Shown here: piece by piece, positions 9,131 to 19,022 of the stretch
Position numbering within the stretch: the stretch's first letter is position 1
Layout: each line of letters starts with the position of its first letter
Source of the DNA: Denitrovibrio sp.
GTDB taxonomy: Bacteria; Chrysiogenota; Deferribacteres; Deferribacterales; Geovibrionaceae
Direction of reading: 5' to 3'
DNA: 64,000 nucleotides
NCBI GenBank assembly: GCA_002869145.1
Contig: PKTM01000007.1
Coordinates: 54,697 to 118,696 of the forward strand
Program-made: the position numbers and the translations under genes
The notes under the pieces: generated by a model
Seen by the model: only the letters and a program-made list of their open reading frames with translations
Told to the model about the DNA's origin: nothing
Database searches by the model: none

Positions 9131-9645
9131 TATTTTTTACGCCTCATAATAAATGTCAAACCCGCAGCAACGAGGATAATCGCCATTACATAAATAATCA
9201 TATATGAAGGCTCTTTTTCTGACGAAAGCCTTACTGTCTGCCCCTCTTCCAGTATCAAAAGCCCCTGAAATGTCCGTTCATGAACAAGGTTTTCAACCTC
9301 TCTGAGAACTTCTCCATCTGCTACTATTTCCGTCTTAACAAGATCCTTCTTTGGAGAAGCCGAATCAAAGAACGAAATGTAGTACGCAAATTTTACAGCT
9401 TCGTCTGAGGGGAGTGTTTTCGGCTCAAAACTAAAACCATACATAGGGACATCAAGCTCGTATCTGGTCTGAAAACAACCCTTTTCAGTTTCTATATAGC
9501 CACCAGTTTCGGATGGCATCTCTCCGCAAATGGTCTCTGTCACCTTCATGCGTGATGCCTCATAGATGATATTTATATCTACTTCTGATGCAAATACGCT
9601 GCTTGCAATTAATGTAAAAAAACAAAAAACAACGATTTTTTTCAC
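9130..9645 (-). CDS. Exported protein with C-terminal membrane anchor, unknown function
   Basis: 171 residues. It has an N-terminal signal peptide (MKKIVVFCFF...VFAS), about 120 residues of mostly beta-like periplasmic domain with two cysteines, and a C-terminal hydrophobic helix ending in RRKK, a stop-transfer. I do not recognise the family. It is the first gene of a two-gene operon with the formyltransferase-like protein. Confidence 0.7.
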   Translation of the reverse strand: MKKIVVFCFFTLIASSVFASEVDINIIYEASRMKVTETICGEMPSETGGYIETEKGCFQTRYELDVPMYGFSFEPKTLPSDEAVKFAYYISFFDSASPKKDLVKTEIVADGEVLREVENLVHERTFQGLLILEEGQTVRLSSEKEPSYMIIYVMAIILVAAGLTFIMRRKK

Positions 9646-9862
9646 AAGCCACCTCTAATATTAATAATAAAACATGCTTGGTTCATTCGTAAACACAATA
9701 ACAGTTCCGACATGAAAAACGGAGCAGAAAATAACCAAAAAGGTTGTTTTCTTTAAATCAAAAGTGTATAACCAATAATGTTTTTGAGACTTTTTATGAC
9801 TTTTAGCGAGTTAGCAGAAAACCCAATAAAGTTATAGACATCAAATTAGAATTGTGTTATAC

Positions 9863-9887
9863 GCAATTGTATACAGTATACGATTGC
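9863..9887. promoter_or_regulatory. Operator-like palindrome before the sfrB-like gene
   Basis: GCAATTGTATAC, one central A, then GTATACGATTGC: 12-bp arms with a single mismatch, about 50 bp before the start at 9938. The TTGTATAC core resembles sites of GntR-family (FadR/VanR-type) regulators, though the regulator is not in this window. Confidence 0.65.
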
Positions 9888-9937
9888 CGTATGAACGCAT
9901 AAGGATTGCATAAACATAAATTACCGTGGAGCGTGTA

Positions 9938-11911
9938 ATGGCACAAGTTTGCTACGGGTACTTTAAGGATACCAAGCTAGACAACAGAGGCAAAGACAAA
10001 CAGGAGTGGACTGATTCACCTATCAAGACTCCTGAAGAGTACAGGGGCAAGCCGCTGAAGGCACTTATCAACTGGGACGGATTTCTCGTATACGAGGAAA
10101 ATGTTGACATGCTTGCAGCTCTTGCGAACTATATGAACGAGATCAGCAGTTTTGGCTGCTGCGGAAGGTGTTTCCCCGGTCGTGTGGGCACAAAACTTCT
10201 CGCAGAGCAGCTTCTGAAAATACGTTCAGGCAAGTGCGAAGATGCAGATATCAGCAAAGCCATAGAGATGGCTGATTCCATCTTTAACTCTGCTAAATGC
10301 ACAGTAGCACCAACATCTACTGTTCCTGTAAAAGCCTATCTTGAAAATTTCAAGGATCAGATAGCATCAGATGTGGCGAGTGAGGACGATCAGTACTTCA
10401 AACACCTCACAGCACCATGTACAGCAGGATGCCCTGCAAATGTACCTATCCCTGAGTTTATAGAAGAGATTAAAGACCACAGATATATTGATGCTCTGGC
10501 TACCATTAGAAAGACAATGCCGCTTCCGGGAATCTGCGGACGTGTCTGCCCTCACCCTTGTGAGGATAATTGCCGCAGAGGTCTTGTAGATGAAGATCCT
10601 GTCAGCATCATGGTTTTGAAAAGAACCCCTTTCGACTACGAATACTACAACAATAAAACACCTCAGCTTCCTGAAAAGATGGAAGACAAAGGGAAAAAGG
10701 TTGGTATCATCGGCGCAGGGCCTGCGGGTCTCACCGGAGCATACTATCTTGCCCTTATGGGGTATCAGTGCAAAATATATGAAATGTGTGACGAACCCGG
10801 CGGTATGGTTGCCATGGGTATCCCTGACTACAGAGAGCCCAGACACATCCTCCGTCACGAGGTCGACATCATCACGTCACTCGGTGTTGAGATACAGTAC
10901 AACACAAAGTTTGGCGGACCAAAAGATGACATAGACCTGGCATACATGAAAAAGAATTACGACGCTGTTCTCATTACACTCGGCGCATGGAGATCAAAAG
11001 CCATGGGTATCGAGGGTGAAAAAGACGGATACGAAGGAGTCTTCCCCGGCGGTATCGACTTCCTTTACGAGCAGGCCATCGGTAACGATGTTGCTGTTAA
11101 AGGGAAGAAGGTAGTGGTTGTGGGTGGTGGTAACACTGCAATAGACTGTGTCCGTGTTGCTCTTAGAGAGGGCGCTACAGACGTAAACCTAATCTATCGT
11201 CGTTCCCGTGCAGAGATGCCGGCGGAAGACTATGAGATTGCCGATGCTATAGAAGAAGGGATTAATTTCCACTTCCTCTGCAACCCTACAAAGGTCATAG
11301 CGAAAAACGGCAAGGTTGTGGGCTGTGAAGCTATCCGTATGGAACTGGGCGAACCCGATGATTCCGGTCGTAGAAGACCTCAGCCTGTTGAAGGTTCTGA
11401 GTTTGTTATCGACTGTGATTTTATCATACCTGCCATCGGACAAGATCCTGACCTCTCCTTTCTCAAAGAAGAGGACGGCATAGACGTTACAAAGTGGAGC
11501 ACATTTAAAGTTCGTGACGACCTTTATGACACAACAGACCCTCAGATATTCTCAGCAGGTGACTGCGAGTGGGGACCTATGACTGTTGTGAAAGCTATCG
11601 GCGCTGCCAGATGGTCCGCTACTATGATAGACAGATACCTTACAGACGGTGAGCCATACCTTACTGAGGAAGAGACTCTCCAGCGTGCCCTTGAAACAAC
11701 AAGAGGCGGCATTTTCGATAAGAAAGAGAAGGTATGTGAGCTGGAAACACCATCCATACACAGAGTTCATCAGGAAAAAATGGACGGTGATTCCAGAAAA
11801 GACAACTACGAAGAGGTTGAAAAACCTTATACACTGAACCAGGCTTACGACGAATCTACCAGATGTCTCAGATGTGTTCGTATGGCAATGGTTGCACTCG
11901 GAAATAAATAG
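9938..11911 (+). CDS. NADPH-dependent flavoprotein/Fe-S subunit, SfrB-like
   Basis: 657 residues. The N-terminus has a NuoF-like Fe-S region (SFGCCGRCFPGRVGT). It is followed by the GltD-type Fe-S domain (CTAGCPANVPIPEF, CGRVCPHPCEDNC), an FAD loop (GAGPAGL) and an NAD(P) loop (GGGNTAID). The pairing with a NuoG-like gene matches the SfrB-SfrA soluble NADPH-dependent Fe(III) reductase/NADPH dehydrogenase of Geobacter in order and size. GTGGAG is the ribosome-binding site for the ATG at 9938. The physiological acceptor is unknown; Fe(III) reduction is only the known in vitro activity of the family. Confidence 0.8.
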   Translation: MAQVCYGYFKDTKLDNRGKDKQEWTDSPIKTPEEYRGKPLKALINWDGFLVYEENVDMLAALANYMNEISSFGCCGRCFPGRVGTKLLAEQLLKIRSGKCEDADISKAIEMADSIFNSAKCTVAPTSTVPVKAYLENFKDQIASDVASEDDQYFKHLTAPCTAGCPANVPIPEFIEEIKDHRYIDALATIRKTMPLPGICGRVCPHPCEDNCRRGLVDEDPVSIMVLKRTPFDYEYYNNKTPQLPEKMEDKGKKVGIIGAGPAGLTGAYYLALMGYQCKIYEMCDEPGGMVAMGIPDYREPRHILRHEVDIITSLGVEIQYNTKFGGPKDDIDLAYMKKNYDAVLITLGAWRSKAMGIEGEKDGYEGVFPGGIDFLYEQAIGNDVAVKGKKVVVVGGGNTAIDCVRVALREGATDVNLIYRRSRAEMPAEDYEIADAIEEGINFHFLCNPTKVIAKNGKVVGCEAIRMELGEPDDSGRRRPQPVEGSEFVIDCDFIIPAIGQDPDLSFLKEEDGIDVTKWSTFKVRDDLYDTTDPQIFSAGDCEWGPMTVVKAIGAARWSATMIDRYLTDGEPYLTEEETLQRALETTRGGIFDKKEKVCELETPSIHRVHQEKMDGDSRKDNYEEVEKPYTLNQAYDESTRCLRCVRMAMVALGNK

Positions 11912-11930
11912 GCGAGCGGAGTAGATAAAA

Positions 11931-14150
11931 ATGGCTGAAATCATAATAAATAACACACCCTACTCTTTCGACGAAGGCGAGTCCATTTTGGATGTTGCTG
12001 AAAGAAACGGAATCCATATCCCAACCCTCTGCTATCTGAAGGATGTTACTCCTACGGGAGCCTGCAGACTTTGTCTTGTACAGGTGGAAGGTGTGGAAAG
12101 ACTCCAGGCCGCCTGCGCAGCATACGCCAAAGACGGCATGAAGGTGGAAACAGATAACGAGCACATCTGGAAAAACAGAAGAGATATGCTCGACTTCATT
12201 CTCATAAAGCACCCTCTTGATTGTCCTGTTTGTGACAAGGTTGGTGAATGCGAACTGCAGGATACTGCTATCGAATTCGGCATGAAAGAGGAGATGGTCT
12301 CTTCCGACAAGCCTACAGAGCCTGTGGTTAACTGGAACAAAATAGTATATAACTCTAACCTCTGCGTTCTCTGCGAAAAGTGCATAAAGTCCTGCCACGA
12401 AATGACAGGCTGTTCCGCACTTACAATGGAGGACAGAGGATTTTATAATCATGTGACTCCTGCAAAAGGTGACACACTAAACTGTGATTTCTGCGGTACT
12501 TGTATCGACAGATGTCCGGTTGGTTCGCTGCTTGATGCTCAGTTCCACCACTCTGCGAGAGTGTGGGATCTTGAAGAGAAGGTTACCTCCTCTGTGTTCT
12601 CGCCTGCCGGCGGTTCTGTGGAATATGGCCTTAAAAACGGCAAGATAGCCAGAGCAAAAGCAATCGGTTCCGCTCAGATAACAGCTCAGGACAGATTTGC
12701 ATTTAAATATCTCGACAGTGCCGACAGAGCTACTCAGCCAATGGTCTCCGCCGACGGAAACCTTACAGAGACAAACTGGGAAGAGGCCGAAACACTGCTT
12801 AAAGATAAACTCAGCGGCATAAAACCCGATGAGATAGCTCTTGTTGCAGGCAGCACAATAACTAACGAATCCCTTGCAGCTTACAAAAAGCTGATGGATG
12901 GGGTCGGCTCCAAAAAAATAGTGAGCGAAACAGATGTCGCACTCGGTCACTTTTACGACAAATATTCAGCCAAGTTCGGCACAATGGAAAACATTGGCAC
13001 ACTTGACGACATAACAAACTCAGACATTGTTTTCGTTATCGGCTGTGATCTACGCAGAGAAGCTGTGGGAGTGAAACACAAGGTAATGAACGCTGTAATA
13101 CACAACAGCGCAAAGCTATATGTGGCCGGTTTGAAAAAATATGAATATGACCTTTTCACTACAAAAACTGTTCTGGCAGACTACGGTGATTTTGCCGCTG
13201 CTCTGGAAGAGCTTAGAAAAGATGCACCTGTTCCTGCACTACAGGACAACCCAAACATCATAGATGTTATCAACGATAAAGAAAGATACGTACCGGCAGA
13301 GCTTAAAAAAGCTAAGAAAGTATCACTTATCATCGGGGAAGAGTTCATCCAGTCAGGCACTGACACTGATGCAGTACTTGCATTCTGCGACTTTATTGGT
13401 CAGGAAAAGCTGAAATCACTCTTTGTAATAAACGAGCAGGTCAACTATATGGGTTCTGTTGTGAACGGCTACGTGCGCAATGGATACACATTCGAAAAGC
13501 TTACACAAGAGCTTAACTCAGGAACAGTAAAGGTTGTTATCAATGCCGGATTCAACGCTAAACCTAACTGTAAAATACCTGCTGATCTGTAAAAAGCATT
13601 CTCGAAAGCCTCAACATACATTGCCGCTGACGTTTTTAAGACAGGTTCAGCAGCAACAGCAGATGTGATACTTCCTGCTAAGGACGCTCTGGAAACAGTG
13701 GGTACATTCACAACTTTGGACGGCAGACTTGTCGCTCTTGAGAAAATAGTTGAGTGTAAAGGAACTCAGAAAACCCATGTACAGATAGCCTCTATGCTGG
13801 GCGGACTGCTCGGACAAGAGATAACTGCATGCGCCTTTGAGACATTTCATAATGATGTAGCAGGAAAGAACGGCTTTCCGGCTCTCGACTATTCTGAAGT
13901 GGACGGCACTGTTGCTAAAGCAAAAACAAATGAATGGAACGCTACAAGCTATGTTTTCAGTAAACAAAAAACAACGCCTTTTACATTTCACATGCTACCG
14001 CGCTACCATTCAAATATATTCACAGCAAAATCCTATGTGGCTGCCACAGAGGAGAACAGAGAATACTTCTTTCCTGTGAATAAGGAAAACTTAACAGAAG
14101 AGGATGCAGGTGTTGCCAAAGGTGTAACACTTATTTCCAGGGATTTCTGA
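11931..14150 (+). pseudogene. NuoG-like subunit, SfrA-like, with in-frame TAA
   Basis: The frame spans 739 codons, with TAA at 13590-13592 (codon 554) between PADL and KAFSKAS. The same frame continues with DVILPAKDALET, a conserved part of the molybdopterin-oxidoreductase fold, so the stop lies inside a once-intact gene. Domains: [2Fe-2S] ferredoxin (C34, C45, C48, C61), the NuoG His-Cys motif HPLDCPVC, two [4Fe-4S] sets (LCVLCEKCIKSC, CDFCGTCIDRC), then a molybdopterin-like fold whose first Cys cluster is lost (SSVFSPAGGS), so probably no Mo cofactor. Glu (GAA to TAA) fits the position. It would partner the preceding flavoprotein. Confidence 0.8.
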
Positions 14151-14173
14151 TAACAAAAACTTTATAAACTTCT

Positions 14174-14201
14174 AAAGGCGGCTTCAGGGTCGCCTTTTTT
14201 T
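14174..14201 (+). terminator. Terminator of the sfrBA-like operon
   Basis: AAAGGCG/CGCCTTT with a 10-base loop, followed by a T run. Confidence 0.8.
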
Positions 14202-14271
14202 ATGATTTCACATACACATAAACATTTGCTTCATTAGTTATGTTGCAGTATTATTATTTTCAGAGGTACAT

Positions 14272-15105
14272 ATGAGAACAATACTCATACTTTTGCTTAC
14301 ACTAATAGCCAGTATTATCATTTTCTTAATCGTAGATTCGAAGATGGCTGAACCTATCTTTGTGGATAAGCTTATTCAGGTATTTTATCCTGATCAGGGG
14401 GCAGCTGCCCAGAGAGAGATAGCAGGAAATACCGCTACATCTACTTCTGAAGTGGATATTGCACAAAACAACACTAATATATCTGGTGCAAATGTTTCGC
14501 AGTCTTCATCCGTGGAACAGTCCAGACAAAACCCTAAAGAAAATGCTGACCTTCTGCAAGCTTCCCTAAGTGGTAATCCTGAATCAGTAAGAGCCCTTAT
14601 CCGTAAAGGCGCAGACATAAACCATCAGGACGAGTACGGCAACACAGCTCTTAATCTGGCTGTTATGCGCGGTCAGAAATCTGTCGTGGATACCCTTCTT
14701 ATAAACGGTGCCGACCCGGACATAGCAAACGGAGATGGTTTCACCCCTACAGCAAACGCTTCCAGACAAAGACGTGAAGACCTGGCAGCTATGCTTCTGG
14801 AGAGGGGAGCCAATCCGAACAAACAAAACGAAGAGGGCTTGTCGCCACTTATGCTTGCAGCCAAATACGGACACGAAGATATTGTGAACCTTATGATAAG
14901 GCACGGAGCCAATGTAAAACTGAGAGACAATCTGGGCAGAACAGCCCTTATGTACGCCTCTGAACATGGGTATGCAAGAATTGTTCTGGCTCTGCTTTCA
15001 ATGGGAGCGGAAAAAAATATAGCAGACAATCTAGGAAGCACAGCTATAGATTATGCACAGCGCTTCGGACATGATTCTACAGTAACTATTTTAAATCGAA
15101 ACTAG
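14272..15105 (+). CDS. Membrane-anchored ankyrin-repeat protein
   Basis: 277 residues. One N-terminal hydrophobic segment (residues 3-23) is an anchor or uncleaved signal. A Ser/Thr/Asn-rich linker of about 60 residues follows, then about five ankyrin repeats (for example GNTALNLAVMRGQKSVVDTL and GLSPLMLAAKYGHEDIV) up to the end. It is probably a periplasmic protein-interaction scaffold; the partner is unknown. AGAGGTACAT precedes the ATG. Confidence 0.85.
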   Translation: MRTILILLLTLIASIIIFLIVDSKMAEPIFVDKLIQVFYPDQGAAAQREIAGNTATSTSEVDIAQNNTNISGANVSQSSSVEQSRQNPKENADLLQASLSGNPESVRALIRKGADINHQDEYGNTALNLAVMRGQKSVVDTLLINGADPDIANGDGFTPTANASRQRREDLAAMLLERGANPNKQNEEGLSPLMLAAKYGHEDIVNLMIRHGANVKLRDNLGRTALMYASEHGYARIVLALLSMGAEKNIADNLGSTAIDYAQRFGHDSTVTILNRN

Positions 15106-15153
15106 CAGGCAGTAATCAATCAGATGATAGCTAGATAATGTTAAAATACTGAT

Positions 15154-15642
15154 TTAAAATATATGTCCGATTTCGAGATATATGGCAAAAAAACCTGCGG
15201 CTAACTTTGAAAACATGCCTAGAAATCTGCCAAAAAGTATACTCTTGGCTTTCTCTCTTGCTCTAACGGGGGTGGTTCCTATCAACAGTTCATATCCCAA
15301 AGCACCTGCGTATGCTCCAACGAAAGTACCTATTATAGCCCCTATTCCTAAAAACAGTGGCGACAGGAATATGCCTAAAGCAAAACCGCAAACAACCGAA
15401 GCCCAGAAACTTTTCCCTGTGACCCCGTATCTTTTTCCTACCACATAGCTGGCATAAAACTCTACTACTTCTCCTGCGGCAAAGACAAACATAATAGCGA
15501 TAAGGAACTTTGCAGTAATTATGTTCATCAGAAACATTACTATAGCAGTTATTCCCGCTATAATGCCTCCTGGTATGCCAAAGACATTGCTTAAAATAGC
15601 AAGAAGCTGAATTATTAAAAGTGTGATTGCAATAGTTTCCAT
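15154..15642 (-). CDS. DUF456-family membrane protein
   Basis: 162 residues and about four hydrophobic, Gly-rich helices with the IPGGIIAG and GAIIGTFVGAYAGALGYEL motifs of the DUF456 family. Function unknown. The start is placed at METIAITLL, since the upstream extension would run into the divergent glycosylase gene. The ribosome-binding site is weak. Confidence 0.8.
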   Translation of the reverse strand: METIAITLLIIQLLAILSNVFGIPGGIIAGITAIVMFLMNIITAKFLIAIMFVFAAGEVVEFYASYVVGKRYGVTGKSFWASVVCGFALGIFLSPLFLGIGAIIGTFVGAYAGALGYELLIGTTPVRAREKAKSILFGRFLGMFSKLAAGFFAIYLEIGHIF

Positions 15643-15689
15643 ATAGCATTCTACACTTAAAAACTTTAAAATCAAATAGAAGGTAAACC

Positions 15690-16340
15690 ATGTTAACAAA
15701 CACATTTTTTGATAAAGATGCCGCTGCTGTGGCCAAAGAACTTTTGGGCAAGGTCATACGTTTCAGGGATAGAAACAATATACTTTCAGCTATGATAACA
15801 GAGACTGAGTGCTACTATTTAAAAGATAAAGGCTCCCACGCATCACTTGGATATACTAAAAAAAGAGAGCCGCTCTTTATGCCCGCAGGAACTATATATA
15901 TGTACTACGCACGCGGGAAAGACTCTCTGAACATAAGCTGCAAAGGTGAAGGAAACGCTGTGCTTATAAAGGGAGCCATGCCATACACAGACAGTATTTC
16001 ACCAGTTGATACTATTGAGCTGATGCATGTAAACAACCCTTTGAAAAACGGCAGGAGACGTCCCCGAAGAAGACTTTGCTCAGGTCAGACTCTGCTTTGC
16101 CGTGCCCTCGGCATTAAGCTGACTCAGTGGAATGCTAAAAATTTTGTGCCGGATGTTTTTTATTTGGAAGATACCGGATATCGACCTGATAAGATAATAC
16201 AAACCACAAGACTTGGGATCCCTGAAGGTCGTGATGAGCATTTGCCATATAGATTTGTCGACTTTGCAAACGCCGACACAGCTACATCAAATCCACTTAC
16301 CAAAAAATCTTTGAAATATAGTATTATTGAATATGCTTAA
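15690..16340 (+). CDS. 3-Methyladenine DNA glycosylase (AAG/MPG family)
   Basis: 216 residues, normal size. ITETECYYLKDKGSHASLG holds the catalytic Glu region, and AGTIYMYYARG, SLNISC and GNAVLIKGA are the core motifs of the alkyladenine glycosylase fold, which removes alkylated and deaminated purines. AAGG precedes the ATG. The stop overlaps the start of the next gene. Confidence 0.92.
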   Translation: MLTNTFFDKDAAAVAKELLGKVIRFRDRNNILSAMITETECYYLKDKGSHASLGYTKKREPLFMPAGTIYMYYARGKDSLNISCKGEGNAVLIKGAMPYTDSISPVDTIELMHVNNPLKNGRRRPRRRLCSGQTLLCRALGIKLTQWNAKNFVPDVFYLEDTGYRPDKIIQTTRLGIPEGRDEHLPYRFVDFANADTATSNPLTKKSLKYSIIEYA

Positions 16341-16977
16341 AATATTCCGCAAAAAAACACTAAAAGATGCCGCTGACCTGCTTGATCAGGGGAATAGTAA
16401 AAAGGCTCTTAAAATACTGTATAAATGTCTGGACGACAAAAACGCCTGTGCAATGCTGGCGCATATGTATGAACATGGTGAAGGTGTCCCCCAAAACATC
16501 AAGCTAGCTCTTCAAATGTATGTGAGAGCAGCAAAGCTGGGCTCTGCTGAGGCAAAATTTATTTTGGGAACATTCTGCACTGTTGGGCAGTATATATCGA
16601 AAAACTCTGAAAGGGCATTTGGCTTTTATAAGGAAGCGGCAGACCAAGGGATGGCAGAAGCACAATACAAAACAGGGCTCTTTTATCTTTTCGGATACAT
16701 TGGCGCAAAAAACCTGCAGGAAGCATTCCGGTATTTTGAAATGGGAGCAAACCAAGGGCATGCCCCTTCACAAAACAGGCTTGCGCTCCTTTTTGCTGGC
16801 GGCAGAGGCACTATAAAATCCGATGAGGATGCTGTCTACTGGTACCGCAAGGCAGCAGAACTAGGGCATGGTGAAGCCATGTATAACCTCGGCCACATGC
16901 TGAGCATGGGCAGAGGAGTTAAAATGGACAACAAAGAGGCTTTGAAATGGTTCCGGATGGCGGCTAAAACACTTTAG
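16333..16977 (+). CDS. Sel1-like repeat protein
   Basis: 214 residues, with four to five 36-residue Sel1 repeats, for example AxxWYRKAAELGHGEAMYNLG. They form an alpha-solenoid scaffold. It has no signal peptide. It starts within the end of the glycosylase gene (ATG at 16333; a TTG six bases earlier is possible). Its stop overlaps the stop of the convergent selenoprotein gene. Confidence 0.85.
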   Translation: MLKIFRKKTLKDAADLLDQGNSKKALKILYKCLDDKNACAMLAHMYEHGEGVPQNIKLALQMYVRAAKLGSAEAKFILGTFCTVGQYISKNSERAFGFYKEAADQGMAEAQYKTGLFYLFGYIGAKNLQEAFRYFEMGANQGHAPSQNRLALLFAGGRGTIKSDEDAVYWYRKAAELGHGEAMYNLGHMLSMGRGVKMDNKEALKWFRMAAKTL

Positions 16978-17201
16978 CGATCAAGCTTCGCTTTGACATC
17001 TTTTAACAGCTGATCTTCGTCAGGAAAAGCTCCTGTCGTTTTTTTCGAAAATATAGTTTCGCCTTTAACAACTACTTCAAAGGCACCGCCTGTTCCTTTA
17101 ATAAGCTCAACTTCCTCTCCGGTCTTTTTTTTGATTTTCTCCGCGACACGCGCGGCTCTTGGCTGATAGTTTCACATCAAGCAATATTCAATACTGATCA
17201 T
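16974..17201 (-). CDS. SelW/Rdx-family selenoprotein (UGA decoded as selenocysteine)
   Basis: A 75-residue frame once TGA at 17172-17174 (codon 10) is read as Sec. It opens MISIEYCLMU-NYQPRA, the CxxU redox motif followed by N-Y-x-P-x-A that defines the SelW/SelT/SelH thioredoxin-like family, and ends with the family GAFEVVVKG and FP(D/T) segments. GAGGGA lies 6 bases before the ATG. A GC hairpin (CCGCG-CGUGU-CGCGG, 17141-17155) starts 16 bases after the UGA, where a bacterial SECIS element is expected, and its loop contains GU. Standard ORF calling misses this gene. Its cellular role is unclear; redox function is inferred from family. Confidence 0.9.
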
Positions 17202-17295
17202 AAACTGTCCCTCATTTAATAAAATCTTACGATAATGATAACATATATTTATCAAATCCTGTTGAAAAATATTAAACGGTGCTATAAGAAAGTAT

Positions 17296-19020
17296 ATGAA
17301 AAATTTCAAACGTATCTGGAAGTATTTTACAGATCATAAGCTTTTCATTTTCGCTGCTTTTATGTCATCCGCTGTAGTATCTGCCACAGACGGAGCCACA
17401 GCATATATTGTAAAAGACATACTGGACGGTATCTTCATAGCAAAAAACGAAAGATTTTTAATACTCATCCCTATCGTCATTGTCATCATATTCTCGGTAA
17501 GGTTTGTGGCAAGGTTTATGCAGTCATACTTTATCCAGTATGCAGGACTGCACGGTGTCCAGAAAATCAGAGAAGATTTATACCAAAAAATGATACAGCT
17601 CCCCATGAGCTACTACGACAAGAACGATACCGGAGCCATGATGACCCGCATCATTAATGATGTAACAAACCTCCAGAACGCTATACCTGATGCATTGAAG
17701 ATAATAAGAAGCATTCTCTCCATTTTTGCTCTCATAGGTGTTGTGCTTTATCAGGATTTGGAGCTTGGTTCCACAATATTTCTGACCATCCCTTTTATGA
17801 TCATTCTGATAAACAAAACCGGTAAAAAGATCAAAAAGTACAGCCGTAAACAGCAGGAGCGCATAGGCGATTTGGCCACAGCACTTCAGGAGACATTCTC
17901 CGGCGTGCAGGTTGTAAAGTCATTTGCAAGCGAAGACAAAGAGACTTTCAGGTTTTTCGGTCTGAATGCACGAGAGGTAAAATACAGGCTTAAACAGGTA
18001 CTGCTGACATCAATCAGCTCTCCTCTTATGGAGACAATAGCAGGGTTTGCCATCGCCATTATCATATTTTATGGTGGTCTGAAAGTCATAAACGGCGAGA
18101 CCACAACCGGAACATTCTTCTCATTTATCACAGCTTTCGGGCTTATGTTTGACCCTTTCAAAAAGATAAACCAGTACAACGCTTCTGTCCAGGCTGCAAA
18201 CGCTTCAGCTGAAAGGATTTTTGACGTAATTGATACTCATAACGCCATCCTAGACAAAGACGGCACGATGGATTGTGATGCCCACGGAAAAGATATCAGT
18301 TTCGAAAATGTCTCATTTTGCTACAGCAAATCAGACGGCAATGTTTTAGACGGCTTCACGCTTGACGTAAAAGCCGGCATGACAATAGCGCTGGTCGGTT
18401 CCAGCGGTGCAGGGAAAAGCACTATAGCATCACTCATCCCACGTTTTTATGATGTAACTGATGGCTCTATAAAAATTGGCGGAACAGACATCCGTGATTT
18501 CAAAGTACATTCTCTCAGGGAAAATATTGGAACAGTCTCTCAGGATCCTTTTCTTTTTAACGAAACTATAGCTTATAACATAGCCTACGGAGTGAGCGAC
18601 CCGAAAACAGAAGATATATATGCCGCAGCTGAGTCTGCTTATGCATTGAAATTTATAGAAGAACTTCAGGACGGATTTGACACGGTTATAGGCGAGCGAG
18701 GCGACAGGCTTTCTGGCGGTCAGAAACAGAGGGTCACCATTGCAAGAGCACTTCTGCTAAACCCACCCATACTTATACTTGATGAGGCCACAAGCTCACT
18801 GGATGCAGAATCAGAAAGTATAGTACAGAAAGCGCTCACTAATCTTATGAAAGGCAGAACCAGTTTTGTTATTGCCCACAGGCTGTCTACTGTTTTGAAT
18901 GCAGATATGATTGTTGTTCTTGATAAAGGCAAAATAGAATCCACAGGAACCCATCAGGAGCTGCTTGAAAAGTCTGAAATATATTCCCGCCTCTGCAATC
19001 TTCAGTTTACTGATAAATAG
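17296..19020 (+). CDS. msbA: Lipid A export ABC transporter, MsbA-type
   Basis: 574 residues, a half-transporter. Six hydrophobic helices lie in residues 15-300, then an ATPase domain: Walker A GSSGAGKST, LSGGQ signature (DRLSGGQKQR), Walker B LILDEATS and the H-loop IAHRLST. The length and sequence style fit MsbA, which flips core-lipid A across the inner membrane; a general lipid exporter is the alternative. lpxK and msbA in one window support a lipopolysaccharide-bearing outer membrane. Confidence 0.88.
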   Translation: MKNFKRIWKYFTDHKLFIFAAFMSSAVVSATDGATAYIVKDILDGIFIAKNERFLILIPIVIVIIFSVRFVARFMQSYFIQYAGLHGVQKIREDLYQKMIQLPMSYYDKNDTGAMMTRIINDVTNLQNAIPDALKIIRSILSIFALIGVVLYQDLELGSTIFLTIPFMIILINKTGKKIKKYSRKQQERIGDLATALQETFSGVQVVKSFASEDKETFRFFGLNAREVKYRLKQVLLTSISSPLMETIAGFAIAIIIFYGGLKVINGETTTGTFFSFITAFGLMFDPFKKINQYNASVQAANASAERIFDVIDTHNAILDKDGTMDCDAHGKDISFENVSFCYSKSDGNVLDGFTLDVKAGMTIALVGSSGAGKSTIASLIPRFYDVTDGSIKIGGTDIRDFKVHSLRENIGTVSQDPFLFNETIAYNIAYGVSDPKTEDIYAAAESAYALKFIEELQDGFDTVIGERGDRLSGGQKQRVTIARALLLNPPILILDEATSSLDAESESIVQKALTNLMKGRTSFVIAHRLSTVLNADMIVVLDKGKIESTGTHQELLEKSEIYSRLCNLQFTDK

Positions 19021-19022
19021 AT

